Shown here piece after piece: positions 10,663 to 20,444 of a DNA stretch of 64,000 bases. Location of the stretch: NCBI GenBank assembly GCA_003214315.1, contig QCLU01000003.1:119010-183009 (forward strand), given 5' to 3'. The notes under the pieces were generated by a model that saw only the letters and a list, made by a program, of their open reading frames with translations, did no database searches and had not been told where the DNA came from. This stretch comes from Prochlorococcus sp. AG-418-D13 (GTDB lineage Bacteria; Cyanobacteriota; Cyanobacteriia; PCC-6307; Cyanobiaceae). A program made the translations under genes and the position numbers. The stretch's first letter is position 1. Every line of letters begins with the position of its first letter.

Positions 10663-11223
10663 ATGGAAGACAAAGCACAAACTAATCAAGTTCAAACTCC
10701 AAGTATGAATAGAACAAAAGCTCCTCAAAAAGTTGAAGTTGTAGTTGCTAATTCATCATCAGGGTCAGAAGTTAATATTCTTGGAGAATTATCAATTTTT
10801 GTTTTAAGAATTGGTTTTTGTGCTTTGATGATTCATCATGGCTTAGAAAAACTTCAGGATCCTCAAGGTTTCGCGGAGTTTGTGGTTGGTAAGTATTTCC
10901 CATTTTTGCCAGGTGATCCTGTCATTTGGACTTTTGGAGCAGCGATTACTCAATTGGTATGCCCAGTAGGATTGGCTCTAGGCATTTTTGCGAGGCTCTC
11001 TTCTCTTGGTTTATTTTCCACAATGGCATTTGCTGTATATTTTCATCTCCTTGACACTGGACTAGAAGGTTTTCCTCTCGCAGTGGTTGAAGGTCATAAT
11101 TATGCTTACGAATTGTCTTTTATATATGCGGCTATTTCTCTCTACTTTCTATGTGCAGGACCAGGCAGGCTATCTTTATTCAGAAAAACTAACAAAATTA
11201 CATATTATCCAAAATCAACATAA
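10663..11223 (+). CDS. DoxX family membrane protein
   Basis: A 186-residue protein with a polar N-terminal segment of about 45 residues followed by four membrane helices. The conserved DoxX motifs are present: FVLRIGFCALMIHHGLEKLQDP in the first helix and the ITQLVCPVGLALGIFARLSSLG segment. DoxX proteins are quinol-linked or redox-related membrane proteins in several bacteria, but the cyanobacterial members have no firm role. Its stop codon is immediately next to the convergent purH stop. Confidence 0.88.
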   Translation: MEDKAQTNQVQTPSMNRTKAPQKVEVVVANSSSGSEVNILGELSIFVLRIGFCALMIHHGLEKLQDPQGFAEFVVGKYFPFLPGDPVIWTFGAAITQLVCPVGLALGIFARLSSLGLFSTMAFAVYFHLLDTGLEGFPLAVVEGHNYAYELSFIYAAISLYFLCAGPGRLSLFRKTNKITYYPKST

Positions 11224-12777
11224 TTAATGTAAAAAGTGCCTTTTTTGCGTAAATATCATTGAGATTCCTTTCAAATCACACATATCAATGCTTTCTTGGT
11301 CTCTTAGACTGCCTCCAGGTTGAATAATAGCTTTAATTCCATATTCATTTGCTAATTCTATAGTATCTGCAAATGGGAAAAAACCATCGCTGGCTAAGAC
11401 AGCATTAGAACATAACCTTCCAGCTGCTTTTAATGCAATTTTTGCTGCTCCAACTCTGTTCATTTGTCCAGCTCCAATTCCAATAGTTTTTTGGTCTTTT
11501 GCAATAACAATGGCGTTAGATTTTATGTGTTTACAAATTTTCCATGCAAAATTTAGATCTAATTTAATTTGACTACTAGGATTTTTTTTAGTTACTGAAA
11601 TCCAATTTTCAGTTTTTTCTTCGCTATTGTCTGTATCTTGAACTAGCAATCCTCCCATTATTGATTTAGTAGAAGCTTGATTCTTTTTTGGAAGTTTATC
11701 TTTTGAAAACTTTAAAATTCTTAAATTCTTTTTAACTTTTAAAATTTCTAAAGCTTCCTCATCAAAAGATGGAGCTACGACACACTCTAAGAAAATATCT
11801 TTGAGGTGAATTGCGGTCTCAGTATCAACATTTGAATTAAAAGCAACTATTCCTCCAAATGCACTAACAGAGTCGCATTCTAAAGCATTCAAAAATGCTT
11901 TAGAAGCTGAATTACTTATAGACGCACCACAAGGATTATTGTGTTTTAGAATAACAGAGGCAAACATGTCGGTTGTAAGTTCATCTTTTTCCGTGTAGCC
12001 AAATTCTAAAACTGTTGAAAGTGCCGACTCTAGATCCAATAGATTGTTATAACTTAGGTCTTTACCTTGTAATTGTTCGGCTGAGTTCCATCCAATGTTA
12101 TTTAAACCATACCAAAAAGCTTTTTGATGTGGATTCTCCCCGTATCTTAAGGTTTTAATTAGTGGATAAGATTCAATATATTTTGAAGAGTGTAAACCTC
12201 TTTCTTTTCCTATCCAATTAGATATTGCAGTGTCATAGTCTGCTGTATGTTGAAAAGCTTCAAGGGCTAATTTTGCTTTATATGAGTCCTTTAATTCACC
12301 TTTTTTACTTTCTTCAAGAAAACTTTGATACTGACTAGGATCCACTAAGACCGATACGTCTTTGTGATTTTTTGCTGCAGAACGAATCATTGATGGCCCT
12401 CCGATATCAATATTTTCAATAGCATCTTCCCATTTGGCCCCCTGATCTACAGTTTTTTTAAAAGGATATAAATTGACAACTACTAAGTCAATTAACTGAA
12501 GATCGTTAACTTCGATATCTCTTTTATGTTCCTCATCAGTTCTTTTAGCTAATATTCCTCCGTGTATTTTTGGATGTAAAGTTTTAACTCTTCCTCCAAG
12601 AATTTCTGGAGAATTTGTAAAATCTGCAACTTTAATAACTGGAATTTTTGCCTCTATTAAATGCTTGGCAGTTCCGCCACTTGATAAAATTTTATAATTA
12701 TAATGCTCTACCAATTCCTTACAAAAAGGTATTATATTTTTTTTATCAGAGACACTTACTAAAGCTAATGGTGACAT
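11224..12777 (-). CDS. purH: Bifunctional purine biosynthesis protein PurH
   Basis: A 517-residue fusion. The N-terminal third is IMP cyclohydrolase (SVSDKKNIIPFCKEL, ILSSGGTAKHL, EILGGRVKTLHPKIHGGIL). The rest is AICAR formyltransferase, with the KHNNPCGAS motif and the C-terminal GIGAGQMNRVGAAKIA and DGFFPFADTIELA segments. It performs the last two steps to IMP in the cytoplasm. Length is normal. It is divergent from the esterase gene at 12811. Confidence 0.97.
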   Translation of the reverse strand: MSPLALVSVSDKKNIIPFCKELVEHYNYKILSSGGTAKHLIEAKIPVIKVADFTNSPEILGGRVKTLHPKIHGGILAKRTDEEHKRDIEVNDLQLIDLVVVNLYPFKKTVDQGAKWEDAIENIDIGGPSMIRSAAKNHKDVSVLVDPSQYQSFLEESKKGELKDSYKAKLALEAFQHTADYDTAISNWIGKERGLHSSKYIESYPLIKTLRYGENPHQKAFWYGLNNIGWNSAEQLQGKDLSYNNLLDLESALSTVLEFGYTEKDELTTDMFASVILKHNNPCGASISNSASKAFLNALECDSVSAFGGIVAFNSNVDTETAIHLKDIFLECVVAPSFDEEALEILKVKKNLRILKFSKDKLPKKNQASTKSIMGGLLVQDTDNSEEKTENWISVTKKNPSSQIKLDLNFAWKICKHIKSNAIVIAKDQKTIGIGAGQMNRVGAAKIALKAAGRLCSNAVLASDGFFPFADTIELANEYGIKAIIQPGGSLRDQESIDMCDLKGISMIFTQKRHFLH

Positions 12778-12810
12778 TATGGGAAAGTTTACTTACTTAA
12801 GAATATAAAC

Positions 12811-13428
12811 ATGAAATATGCTATCAATCATGAATTTGTCTCGATTAGCTCTCAAAGTGCAACTCATCGAATTATTTTAATGCATGGTTGGGGAGCTGAT
12901 TCAGATGACCTTTTAACATTTGGAAAGGAAATGACTGAAAAAATAAATCTTGATTTTGAGGTAATTTCTTTGAGGGCTCCTGGATTACATCCAAGTGGAC
13001 AGGGAAGACAGTGGTATGGATTATACCCACATGATTGGAATGCAGCTGAGGTTGAAGTAAATAAACTTTTAGTTACATTCAAAAAATTTGATACTAATCA
13101 GATTCCGCTAAGGAAAACAATTTTGTTGGGTTTCTCTCAGGGGGCGGCAATGGCAATTGATGCAGGATTTAAATTAAATTTTGGATTGATTGTTGCTTGT
13201 AGTGGTTATCCTCACCCCAACTGGGTTCCCGGAGAAGATTGCTCGCCAATTATTATTAGTCATGGTTTATTTGATGACGTAGTTCCCATAGATGCTTCTA
13301 GGACAATTTATGAAAAGGTAAAGAGTAAGTCTTCTAAATTTTGTGAATTATTAGAATTTGATGGATTTCATCAAATTGATTCAAATTTAATTAATTTTAT
13401 AAGTTCAAATATAAGTAATATTTTTTAA
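12811..13428 (+). CDS. Alpha/beta-hydrolase, phospholipase/carboxylesterase family
   Basis: A 205-residue alpha/beta hydrolase of the COG0400 predicted esterase type. The catalytic triad can be read as Ser109 in GFSQGAA, Asp155 in HGLFDDVVP and His187 in DGFHQI, with the oxyanion-side HGWG at residues 25-28. No signal peptide is present, so it acts in the cytoplasm. The substrate is unknown. It ends in a four-base convergent overlap (TTAA) with the DUF3155 gene. Confidence 0.88.
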   Translation: MKYAINHEFVSISSQSATHRIILMHGWGADSDDLLTFGKEMTEKINLDFEVISLRAPGLHPSGQGRQWYGLYPHDWNAAEVEVNKLLVTFKKFDTNQIPLRKTILLGFSQGAAMAIDAGFKLNFGLIVACSGYPHPNWVPGEDCSPIIISHGLFDDVVPIDASRTIYEKVKSKSSKFCELLEFDGFHQIDSNLINFISSNISNIF

Positions 13429-13793
13429 ACAAAAGCATATTCGTATTCTTCAATCTCTTCCCAATCATCTGCAGTAAGTTCTAGACCCTCAAATATTTTT
13501 TCTTCACCAATACCTTCAACTACAACTTTTAATGATGGAAAAAGAAAATGATTTTCTTCAGCATATTGGGCGCTAAATAACCCTTTTTCACCCCAAAAAA
13601 ACCTATCGGTGGTATGTTCATTTCTTCTGACATTGAAAACTGAAGGCGCAGAAAGGCCATTTTCAGCTATGAATCTTCTTGCTGCTGTAACTGGTTTATG
13701 TTTGCCAGTTTCGATATGATAAATAGGTACATGTGCCATTACTCTTTGGCCAGCCAATCTTCTTCTGCTGATTCTTTTTCTTTTTTTTGACAT
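13425..13793 (-). CDS. DUF3155-family cyanobacterial protein
   Basis: A 122-residue protein with a very basic N terminus (MSKKRKRISRRRLAGQRV) and an acidic C terminus (about residues 95-120), without membrane segments. The layout and the segment HIETGKHKPVTAARRFIAENGL match DUF3155, a family restricted to cyanobacteria and without known function. The charged ends suggest nucleic-acid or ribosome contact, which is only an inference. Its stop shares bases with the convergent esterase stop. Confidence 0.8.
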   Translation of the reverse strand: MSKKRKRISRRRLAGQRVMAHVPIYHIETGKHKPVTAARRFIAENGLSAPSVFNVRRNEHTTDRFFWGEKGLFSAQYAEENHFLFPSLKVVVEGIGEEKIFEGLELTADDWEEIEEYEYAFV

Positions 13794-13892
13794 TGATTGG
13801 TACTCCTGAAATTATTAATGAGATTAGTCTTATTTATTTTCACTAATCTTATATATGTGATTTTAAGTTCACTTCAAATTACATAGAGGACC

Positions 13893-13959
13893 CATCAACC
13901 CCTGATGTAGCTTAAAATATGATTAATTATTCATATTTAAGGCTGGCTAAAGTCAGACC
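13893..13959 (+). other. Two hairpins in the DUF3155-kinase intergenic region
   Basis: In the 250-base gap between the divergent DUF3155 and histidine-kinase genes, CATCA/TGATG forms a 5-bp stem around ACCCC (13893-13907). Further on, GGCTGGC/GTCAGACC forms a stem with one bulged A around a TAAA loop (13941-13959), followed by a T-rich stretch. This could be a small RNA with a terminator or a structured leader. No further support is visible. Confidence 0.25.
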
Positions 13960-14044
13960 TCTTTATATATCTTAATACTTTTTTCATATTTTACAAGCCC
14001 TTTTTTAATTTTTTTTTAAAAAATTTCTCTAATTATTATTAATT

Positions 14045-15181
14045 ATGAATCTTTCAAAAAAATTTGAAGAACTAATCATAAAACAGCTAGAGAGTTTTGG
14101 TTGCTCAATGGGCGTGACTAATTTAGTTATGTATCTTGCTTCAGCTAAGCAAGGATCTAAAGCATCTTTTGAAATGATTGGTCAATGGCCACAAATTGAT
14201 AGGCTACTTACATCAATAGAAGAAGATCCTTCACTAAAAGTTTCATCGCCTAATAGAAGATGGTATCCGCTTCAAGAAAACGATATTCTACTTGGTGTCC
14301 TTAGGGTAGAAACTGATTTGAAAGGGGGGAATTGGCCAGCATCTCTTGATTCTAGATTAAAAGCGCTTTCAATATCTTTAGCTAAATGCGTCTCTATCGA
14401 GTTAGAACGTCAAAATAAAAATGAAGAAATCAATTATTTAAAAAATCAGGTCAATTTCATAATACATCAATTAAGGAATCCATTGGCTGCTATAAGGACA
14501 TATGCAAAATTACTAATAAAAAGACTTGGTTCAGATGATGATTCTATTGAAATAGTAGAACGCATGATAATAGAGCAAAAACAAATTAATCAATATATGG
14601 ATTCTTTTGCGCAATTAAATTCCCCTATTCAACTGCCTCTAGAAATTGGAGAGGAAAGATTATTATTACCGCCAAATTTAGATAATAAAAAGGTAATAAC
14701 TGTTCAGAGTTTATTGAGGCCAATATTAGAAAGGGGTAAAGCTAATGCGGACTTAGAGAATAGAGATTGGATAGAACCTTCTCTTTGGCCAGATTGGACT
14801 ATATCGCCATTAAAGGCAAAATATGCTGTAATTGCCGAAATTGTGGCCAATTTATTAGAAAATGCCTTTAAATATGCCCAAAAAGATACTGAAATTGGAC
14901 TCGAAATTACGAGTAATGGACTTTGTATATTTGATGATGGTAAAAAAATAACCAAAAATGAAAATGAGAAGATTTTCGAAAAAGGTTTTAGAGGATCTGC
15001 CGCTAAGAAGAAGGACGGCAGTGGTGTGGGACTTTTTTTGGCGAGGAAATTAGCAAAACAAATTGGAGGAGATTTGAGATTGCTGGAAAATAACTCGATT
15101 GATAATACTGAGAAATTAAAAAATCTTAAGAAGAAAAATATTTTCTATTTAGAACTACCTATAAAAGAATTGCATGCATAA
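14045..15181 (+). CDS. Sensor histidine kinase, Hik2/chloroplast sensor kinase-like
   Basis: A 378-residue soluble kinase. Residues 1-125 form a GAF-like sensor region. The phosphoacceptor is His141 in FIIHQLRNPLAAIRTYAKLL, an H-box that closely resembles Hik2 and plant CSK. The ATP-binding domain has N (NLLENAFKYA), G1 (DDGKKI) and G2 (GSGVGLFLARKLA) boxes. No membrane helix is seen, so it senses in the cytoplasm. Cys20 lies where Hik2/CSK proteins have the cysteine linked to their redox iron-sulfur cluster, an inference from position only. No response regulator is adjacent. It overlaps cobS convergently by 23 bases. Confidence 0.8.
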   Translation: MNLSKKFEELIIKQLESFGCSMGVTNLVMYLASAKQGSKASFEMIGQWPQIDRLLTSIEEDPSLKVSSPNRRWYPLQENDILLGVLRVETDLKGGNWPASLDSRLKALSISLAKCVSIELERQNKNEEINYLKNQVNFIIHQLRNPLAAIRTYAKLLIKRLGSDDDSIEIVERMIIEQKQINQYMDSFAQLNSPIQLPLEIGEERLLLPPNLDNKKVITVQSLLRPILERGKANADLENRDWIEPSLWPDWTISPLKAKYAVIAEIVANLLENAFKYAQKDTEIGLEITSNGLCIFDDGKKITKNENEKIFEKGFRGSAAKKKDGSGVGLFLARKLAKQIGGDLRLLENNSIDNTEKLKNLKKKNIFYLELPIKELHA

Positions 15182-15899
15182 ACAACATTGCAGTTTCAAC
15201 TAGTACAACACTTGCACCGCAGGTATCTCCATTAAAGCCTCCAATTTTATTACCCAGTATGTTTGGGATAGAATAGCTTAGAAAAATACCAATCAAAATA
15301 AGAATTAAAAATTTAATTAATATTGCTTGGGATGTAATTGAAATTAATTGGTATGCAATAAAAATTAAAAGAAAAATAATGGAGATCAAAGATTCTTTTT
15401 TTAATCCTTTCCAAAACTTTTTGTGACTAATAGATTTTTTCTTATAACTCATATATTTAAACTTTTCTATAAAAAATAAATTTGAAAATCTTCCCCAAAA
15501 TAAGCATATAGGTAAAACAAAAATTATTAGGTTTTGAATTTTCAGTATGCAAGAAATTTGAATTAAAGTTATAAAAACTAAAGCTTGAACGCCAAAGGAT
15601 CCAACTTTACTGTCTTTCATGGCTTTTAAACGTTTCTTTTTACCCGCAAAAATACCATCGAAAGTATCCATTAAACCATCAATGTGTAGACCACCAGTAA
15701 TCAAATATCCTGAAGCTAAACAAATTAATGTAGATGCATAAATTGACCAAGAGTTTGTTCTTAGAAAAAGAAAAATACAACTCTGTATTGTTCCAATAAA
15801 AAATCCTAAAGGCGGTGCAAATTGTGCAATATTTTTAAATTCGGGATTGATTAAAGGTATCTTTGGAAATGTCGTATAGAAAATCCAAGATCCTGCCAA
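15159..15899 (-). CDS. cobS: Adenosylcobinamide-GDP ribazoletransferase
   Basis: A 246-residue polytopic membrane protein (about six helices) that joins the lower ligand to the corrin in the last steps of cobalamin synthesis. Diagnostic segments are the N-terminal FYTTFPKIPL, the GGLHIDGLMDTFDG motif with the metal-binding aspartates, and the C-terminal GGFNGDTCGASVVLVE. Length is normal. It fits a pseudocobalamin-producing cyanobacterium. The 3' end overlaps the kinase gene on the other strand. Confidence 0.94.
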   Translation of the reverse strand: MAGSWIFYTTFPKIPLINPEFKNIAQFAPPLGFFIGTIQSCIFLFLRTNSWSIYASTLICLASGYLITGGLHIDGLMDTFDGIFAGKKKRLKAMKDSKVGSFGVQALVFITLIQISCILKIQNLIIFVLPICLFWGRFSNLFFIEKFKYMSYKKKSISHKKFWKGLKKESLISIIFLLIFIAYQLISITSQAILIKFLILILIGIFLSYSIPNILGNKIGGFNGDTCGASVVLVETAMLFMHAILL

Positions 15900-15997
15900 A
15901 TTTTTTATTAAATATTTTTTGATGAGATAAAAATAGATTCAATATTAAATAATAGGGTAGATTAATGAAAAAGGATCAAAAAATTTTCTAAATTATC

Positions 15998-17116
15998 GTG
16001 TTTGAATTTGAAATTACATCGAATTGCAGTAATACAGGGGCAAGAACTGGAATTTTTCATACACCAAATGGTCAGGTAAATACACCGAAATTTATGCCTG
16101 TGGGTACTTTGGCAACGGTTAAAGGACTGTCATCTAAGCAGTTAACCTCTACAGGGTCTGAAATGGTTCTCTCAAATACCTTTCATCTTCATTTACAACC
16201 TGGAGAAAAACTAATTAAAGAATCTGGCGGAATACATAAGTTCATGAATTGGCCTAATCCTATTCTTACTGATTCAGGAGGATATCAAGTTTTTAGTTTG
16301 GCCAAATTAAATAATATTTCTGATAAAGGTGTGGAATTTAAAAATCCAAGAGATGGTAGTCATGTATTTTTATCCCCTGAAAAAGTAATACAAATTCAAA
16401 TGGATCTTGGATCGGATGTTGCGATGGCTTTTGATCATTGTCCTCCGCATACAGCTAACGAAAATGATATTGAGGACTCTTTACTAAGAACTAATTCATG
16501 GTTGCAAAAATGTGTTGAGACTCATGAGAAATCCAATCAAGCATTATTCGGCATAGTTCAAGGTGGTAAGTATCCGAGATTGAGAGAATATAGCGCAAAA
16601 TATACAAGTTCTTTTGATCTGCCTGGAATAGCAGTGGGAGGTGTGAGTGTTGGCGAGGCAGTCGAAGAAATACATAGTGTAATTAATTACGTCCCGAAAT
16701 TCTTACCAATAAATAAACCAAGATATTTAATGGGAATTGGCTCTTTAAGAGAAATTTCTTTAGCTGTTGCTAATGGATTCGATATATTTGACTGTGTTTT
16801 ACCTACAAGACTAGGGAGACATGGAACTGCATTTTTTAATGATCAAAGATTGAATTTGCGAAATGCTCGATTTAAAAATGAATTTTCTCCAATTGACAAA
16901 ACTTGTAAATGCGAGACCTGTAAATCCTATTCTCGAGCATATTTGCATCATCTAATTAGAAATGACGAAATATTAGGCCTAACCCTTATAAGTTTGCATA
17001 ATATTGCTCACTTAATAAGATTTACTAATGCAATTTCTTCTGCAATTAGAGATAATTGTTTTACAAATGATTTCGCTCCTTGGAAAACATCCTCTATTGC
17101 TCACCATACGTGGTAA
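15998..17116 (+). CDS. tgt: Queuine tRNA-ribosyltransferase
   Basis: A 372-residue TGT that exchanges guanine-34 for a queuosine precursor in GUN-anticodon tRNAs. Landmarks are [19 protein letters not shown], the catalytic region [22 protein letters not shown] and AVGGVSVGE, and the C-terminal zinc ligands in CKCETCKSY plus a His. Translation is predicted from a GTG codon, as no ATG lies close to the conserved N terminus. It is followed by psbK 34 bases downstream. Confidence 0.96.
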   Translation: MFEFEITSNCSNTGARTGIFHTPNGQVNTPKFMPVGTLATVKGLSSKQLTSTGSEMVLSNTFHLHLQPGEKLIKESGGIHKFMNWPNPILTDSGGYQVFSLAKLNNISDKGVEFKNPRDGSHVFLSPEKVIQIQMDLGSDVAMAFDHCPPHTANENDIEDSLLRTNSWLQKCVETHEKSNQALFGIVQGGKYPRLREYSAKYTSSFDLPGIAVGGVSVGEAVEEIHSVINYVPKFLPINKPRYLMGIGSLREISLAVANGFDIFDCVLPTRLGRHGTAFFNDQRLNLRNARFKNEFSPIDKTCKCETCKSYSRAYLHHLIRNDEILGLTLISLHNIAHLIRFTNAISSAIRDNCFTNDFAPWKTSSIAHHTW

Positions 17117-17150
17117 CGTCTTATCATAATTAATTAAATTATTAAAAAAG

Positions 17151-17291
17151 GTGCTCATTCTATTTAATACATTCGCTGAATTACCCGAGGCTTACAAGGC
17201 CTTTGCTCCAACTGTTGATGTTCTTCCACTTATTCCCTTGTTTTTCTTTTTATTGGTATTTGTTTGGCAAGCTGCAGTTGGATTTAAATAA
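17151..17291 (+). CDS. psbK: Photosystem II reaction center protein K
   Basis: A 46-residue single-helix protein starting at GTG. The translation contains [19 protein letters not shown] and ends [10 protein letters not shown], matching PsbK, a low-molecular-weight subunit of the photosystem II core near CP43. The N-terminal residues before LPEAYKAF correspond to the part normally removed in maturation. Being only 141 bases long, it is easily missed. The tgt-psbK order suggests readthrough transcription or an independent promoter in the 34-base gap. Confidence 0.95.
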
Positions 17292-17317
17292 AATTCTTTT
17301 AGTTTAGATTGTTAGAA

Positions 17318-18322
17318 TTAGAAGGGATTTTCAAGTAAAATCGCATCTCCAGAATTATCTACAGCACTCTCTATAAAATCAGCAATTTTTAATGCTCTTG
17401 AGGCTTGCTCACCATCTACCTCAGGCGTTTCTTTGCCCTGAACGCATTTAAGAAAATGCTCTAGCTCTGCATAAAGAGGTTCAATGGAGGTTGTGCTAAC
17501 TTCTTCGACATATCCATCATTTCTATAAACTAATTCTCCATGCTCTGCTGTATATGATTCATGAGACTTTCGATGGATTTGTAAAGAGTGATTTAAGAAA
17601 TCAGTTTCTACTAGGCCATTTTGGCAGTGAGCACTTAAATTTCTAATTTTTTTATGACTCATTTTGCTGGCAGTTAAGCTTGCAATAACATTATTTTTAA
17701 AAACTAAAGTTGCATTAACATAATCTATTAATCCTTCGCTATTTCTACCTCCAACAGCGGCTAATTTTTGTATTTTTGAGTTTACAAGCTCTAAAATAAG
17801 ATCAATGTCATGAATCATTAAATCCATTACTACAGATACATCATTTGCTCTTTCTGCATGAGGACTGTGCCTCCTTGCTTCTAAAACAACAATTTCTTCA
17901 TTATTTACTATTTTATTTAATTCTCTAAAAGCAGGATTAAATCTTTCAATATGCCCAACTTGTAATAGACATTTACTTGCATTAGCGGCCTCTATTAAGG
18001 ATTTTGCCTCCAACTCATTAGCTGCAATGGGTTTTTCAATGAGAACGTTAGTACCTCCATTTAGACAATCTAGTCCTACCTTATGATGAAGTAGTGTCGG
18101 GACAGCGATACAAATAGCATCAACTTTTGGAATTAAGTCCTTATAGTTTTTGAACCATTCACATTGAAATTGTTCAATAGCTAATTTACCTCTCTCTTCA
18201 TTTGGATCTGCCACTCCAATGAGATTCGCATCTTTTAGTAAACTTAGTACTCGAGCATGATGCCAGCCCATATTTCCAATACCTATGACTCCAACCTTTA
18301 CGGGCGATGAGGTTGGTTGCAT
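17318..18322 (-). CDS. Gfo/Idh/MocA-family oxidoreductase
   Basis: A 334-residue NAD(P)-dependent oxidoreductase. The Rossmann motif VGVIGIGNMG begins around residue 9 and the family EKP catalytic motif lies in NVLIEKPIA around residue 97. The C-terminal half is the alpha/beta substrate domain, with GHIERFNPAF and MIHDIDLILEL. Members act on sugars or related polyols, including UDP-sugar 3-dehydrogenases of cell-envelope pathways; the substrate cannot be read from sequence. The gene precedes the CNNM-type gene's downstream end by about 50 bases on the same strand. Confidence 0.88.
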   Translation of the reverse strand: MQPTSSPVKVGVIGIGNMGWHHARVLSLLKDANLIGVADPNEERGKLAIEQFQCEWFKNYKDLIPKVDAICIAVPTLLHHKVGLDCLNGGTNVLIEKPIAANELEAKSLIEAANASKCLLQVGHIERFNPAFRELNKIVNNEEIVVLEARRHSPHAERANDVSVVMDLMIHDIDLILELVNSKIQKLAAVGGRNSEGLIDYVNATLVFKNNVIASLTASKMSHKKIRNLSAHCQNGLVETDFLNHSLQIHRKSHESYTAEHGELVYRNDGYVEEVSTTSIEPLYAELEHFLKCVQGKETPEVDGEQASRALKIADFIESAVDNSGDAILLENPF

Positions 18323-18372
18323 AATTTCAAATCCATTTATTTATTATCATTATCCTCCATAGGGAGCCACAT

Positions 18373-19641
18373 TTAGCTTTTGGGAAGAATTATTTTAACA
18401 CGATCAATTTTTGGACCTGACATAGAAATAACTTCAAATTTTATGTTATTAAAATCTAAAACGTCACCAATTTTTGGAACCATTTGAAATTTTTCTAGCA
18501 GAAATCCAGCAAGAGTATGATAATCTGCGCCTTCTGGAATGGAACATCCTAACTTCTTATTGATATCAATAATTTCTAATTTTCCAGCTATTGACCATTT
18601 TTCAGAGAAATTATCTAACATTCTCATGTCTGAATAAATTCTATTGTTGAGCATTTCCTCTCCAACTATTTCGCCATTTAGATCAGCTGCAGTTATGAGC
18701 CCCTCTGTTCCACCGTGTTCATCAACTACTAGTAAGAAAGGATTGTAGTCTCTTACTATTGGAAATATTTCTGCTAATGAACATGTTTCTATAATTTTTG
18801 TCACTGGTAAAAGAAATGGCTCTAATAATGTATTGGCTTCCATTTCACCTCTTGAAATTGGCTTAGCTAGATAACGCAAATCTAATACACCTAATACATC
18901 ATCTAAAGACTCACCAATCACAAAGAAGCGAGCATGACGAGTTTTATCAACTTGTTTCATAAGTTCTGAAAAGGTTATATTTTTTGGCAAAGTTACCATT
19001 TCAGATCTTGGAATCATTACTTCTTTAACTTGTGTATCTTTTAAAGCAAAAACTCCTTCAAGAATATTTTTCTCATCTGGTTTTAAACCTGTTACATTAT
19101 CTGTTTCTATAAGAGTTTCTAATTCTCCTGCAGATAAACCCGAGTTTAAAGAATCCCATTTGTTATTTAAATTAAACAAGCCTAAACAGGCGCTAGCAAA
19201 GAATTCTATTGTTTTCACTATAGGATTCATAGCTTTTCTAACGGCATCAAATATTGTGGTTAACCTTAATGCAGCAGATTCTGGATTGTTAATTACTAAA
19301 GCTTTTGGAATTAGTCCAGAAACAAGAGTAACAACTAAAACCACAAATAAAAATAATAGAAGATCATAAAATCTATTTGATAAAATATTGCTTTTCCAAT
19401 AATCATTAGCCAGGTTATTGCTGAGCCATCCAATTGCAATTAATGAAATTGTTACTCCAAATTGAGAAGCAATTAATGAAGATCTAAAGCGTTTTTGAAT
19501 TTTTAAAATGGAAAATGCTCCTTTCTTCTTTTCTTCTATTAACCTTAAAACTTTACTTGGCCTTATTAATAAAAAAGATAATTCACTCGCTGCGAAAAAA
19601 GCTGGTAAAAATAAAAGAAATAAAAGTAGAGTTATTTTCAT
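18373..19641 (-). CDS. CNNM/CorC-type membrane protein with CBS domains
   Basis: A 422-residue protein with three parts. Residues 1-165 are a CNNM transmembrane domain (DUF21) with N-terminal ASELSFLLIRPSK. A tandem CBS pair spans about 195-330, beginning at VKEVMIPRSEMVTLP and containing DEHGGTEGLITAADL. The C-terminal CorC_HlyC domain ends near 420. This architecture is the YfjD/CorB type, linked to magnesium efflux or transport regulation and often misnamed hemolysin. The gene is just downstream of tRNA-Met on the same strand. Confidence 0.9.
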   Translation of the reverse strand: MKITLLLFLLFLPAFFAASELSFLLIRPSKVLRLIEEKKKGAFSILKIQKRFRSSLIASQFGVTISLIAIGWLSNNLANDYWKSNILSNRFYDLLLFLFVVLVVTLVSGLIPKALVINNPESAALRLTTIFDAVRKAMNPIVKTIEFFASACLGLFNLNNKWDSLNSGLSAGELETLIETDNVTGLKPDEKNILEGVFALKDTQVKEVMIPRSEMVTLPKNITFSELMKQVDKTRHARFFVIGESLDDVLGVLDLRYLAKPISRGEMEANTLLEPFLLPVTKIIETCSLAEIFPIVRDYNPFLLVVDEHGGTEGLITAADLNGEIVGEEMLNNRIYSDMRMLDNFSEKWSIAGKLEIIDINKKLGCSIPEGADYHTLAGFLLEKFQMVPKIGDVLDFNNIKFEVISMSGPKIDRVKIILPKS

Positions 19642-19659
19642 TCAATAACAAATTAATAA

Positions 19660-19732
19660 TGGGGGTGGCGAGGATCGAACTCGCCTTAGCCAAATTATGA
19701 GTTTGGTGCATTCACCAGATTGCTACACCCCC
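19660..19732 (-). tRNA. tRNA-Met (CAT)
   Basis: A 73-nt cloverleaf on the minus strand with a GGGGGTG/CACCCCC acceptor stem, anticodon stem CCAAA/TTTGG, loop CTCATAA (anticodon CAT) and a T arm with GTTCGATCC. The start is not of initiator type. An Ile-tRNA with modified CAT cannot be fully excluded, but elongator Met is the better reading. Confidence 0.85.
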
Positions 19733-19873
19733 AATGGAATTTATGTAATTTTAATTACATTGAATTTCAATATACAATATAAAAATAATATTTCAAAAAA
19801 CACCTCATTAGGAAGTTTTTGTGAGATTTCTTTTTTTTCTTCTAATCTTTAAATATAAATTTAACTTTTACTA

Positions 19874-20434
19874 ATGAGCAAATTTTCGGATAAGTATGAT
19901 TTAAATAAAGCAAAATTGTTAAAACAGTTAATCGAAAAATCTTACAAGAAAGGAAACTTCACTTTATCTTCAGGAAAAAAAAGCAGTCATTACTTGAACT
20001 GTAAACCAGTGTCATTAAATGGCGAAGGATTAAACTTAATAAGTGATTTATTTTTAGAGTTAAAGGACTCAAGGTCAAAAGCTGTAGCAGGATTGACATT
20101 AGGTGCAGACCCTATAGTAAGTGGATTAATTGTCAAAGCAGCTTTGCATGGCTTAGACCTTAATGGTTTAATAATTCGGAAAGAAATCAAAAAATACGGT
20201 ACCAAAGCTGGAATAGAGGGCCCTACATTAGAAGAAGGAACTTTGGTAACTGTTTTAGAGGATGTCGTTACAACTGCAGGTTCAGTGATAAAAGCTATAA
20301 AAAAGTTACGCGAAAATAATTATGTTGTTGAGGAAGTTTTGTCTATAGTTGATAGGCAAGAAGGGGGATTAGAAGCCCTTGAAGATGAAAATGTTAAATT
20401 AAAGAGTCTTTTTACAATAAAAGACTTTTTATAA
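19874..20434 (+). CDS. pyrE: Orotate phosphoribosyltransferase
   Basis: A 186-residue PRTase that converts orotate and PRPP to OMP in pyrimidine synthesis. The N-terminal [18 protein letters not shown] segment and the PRPP-binding loop [18 protein letters not shown] are typical, and the flexible catalytic loop is visible as [17 protein letters not shown]. Length is normal. It is followed by the YgfZ-like gene with a 10-base gap, suggesting an operon. Confidence 0.95.
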   Translation: MSKFSDKYDLNKAKLLKQLIEKSYKKGNFTLSSGKKSSHYLNCKPVSLNGEGLNLISDLFLELKDSRSKAVAGLTLGADPIVSGLIVKAALHGLDLNGLIIRKEIKKYGTKAGIEGPTLEEGTLVTVLEDVVTTAGSVIKAIKKLRENNYVVEEVLSIVDRQEGGLEALEDENVKLKSLFTIKDFL

Positions 20435-20444
20435 TTATTTCAAA

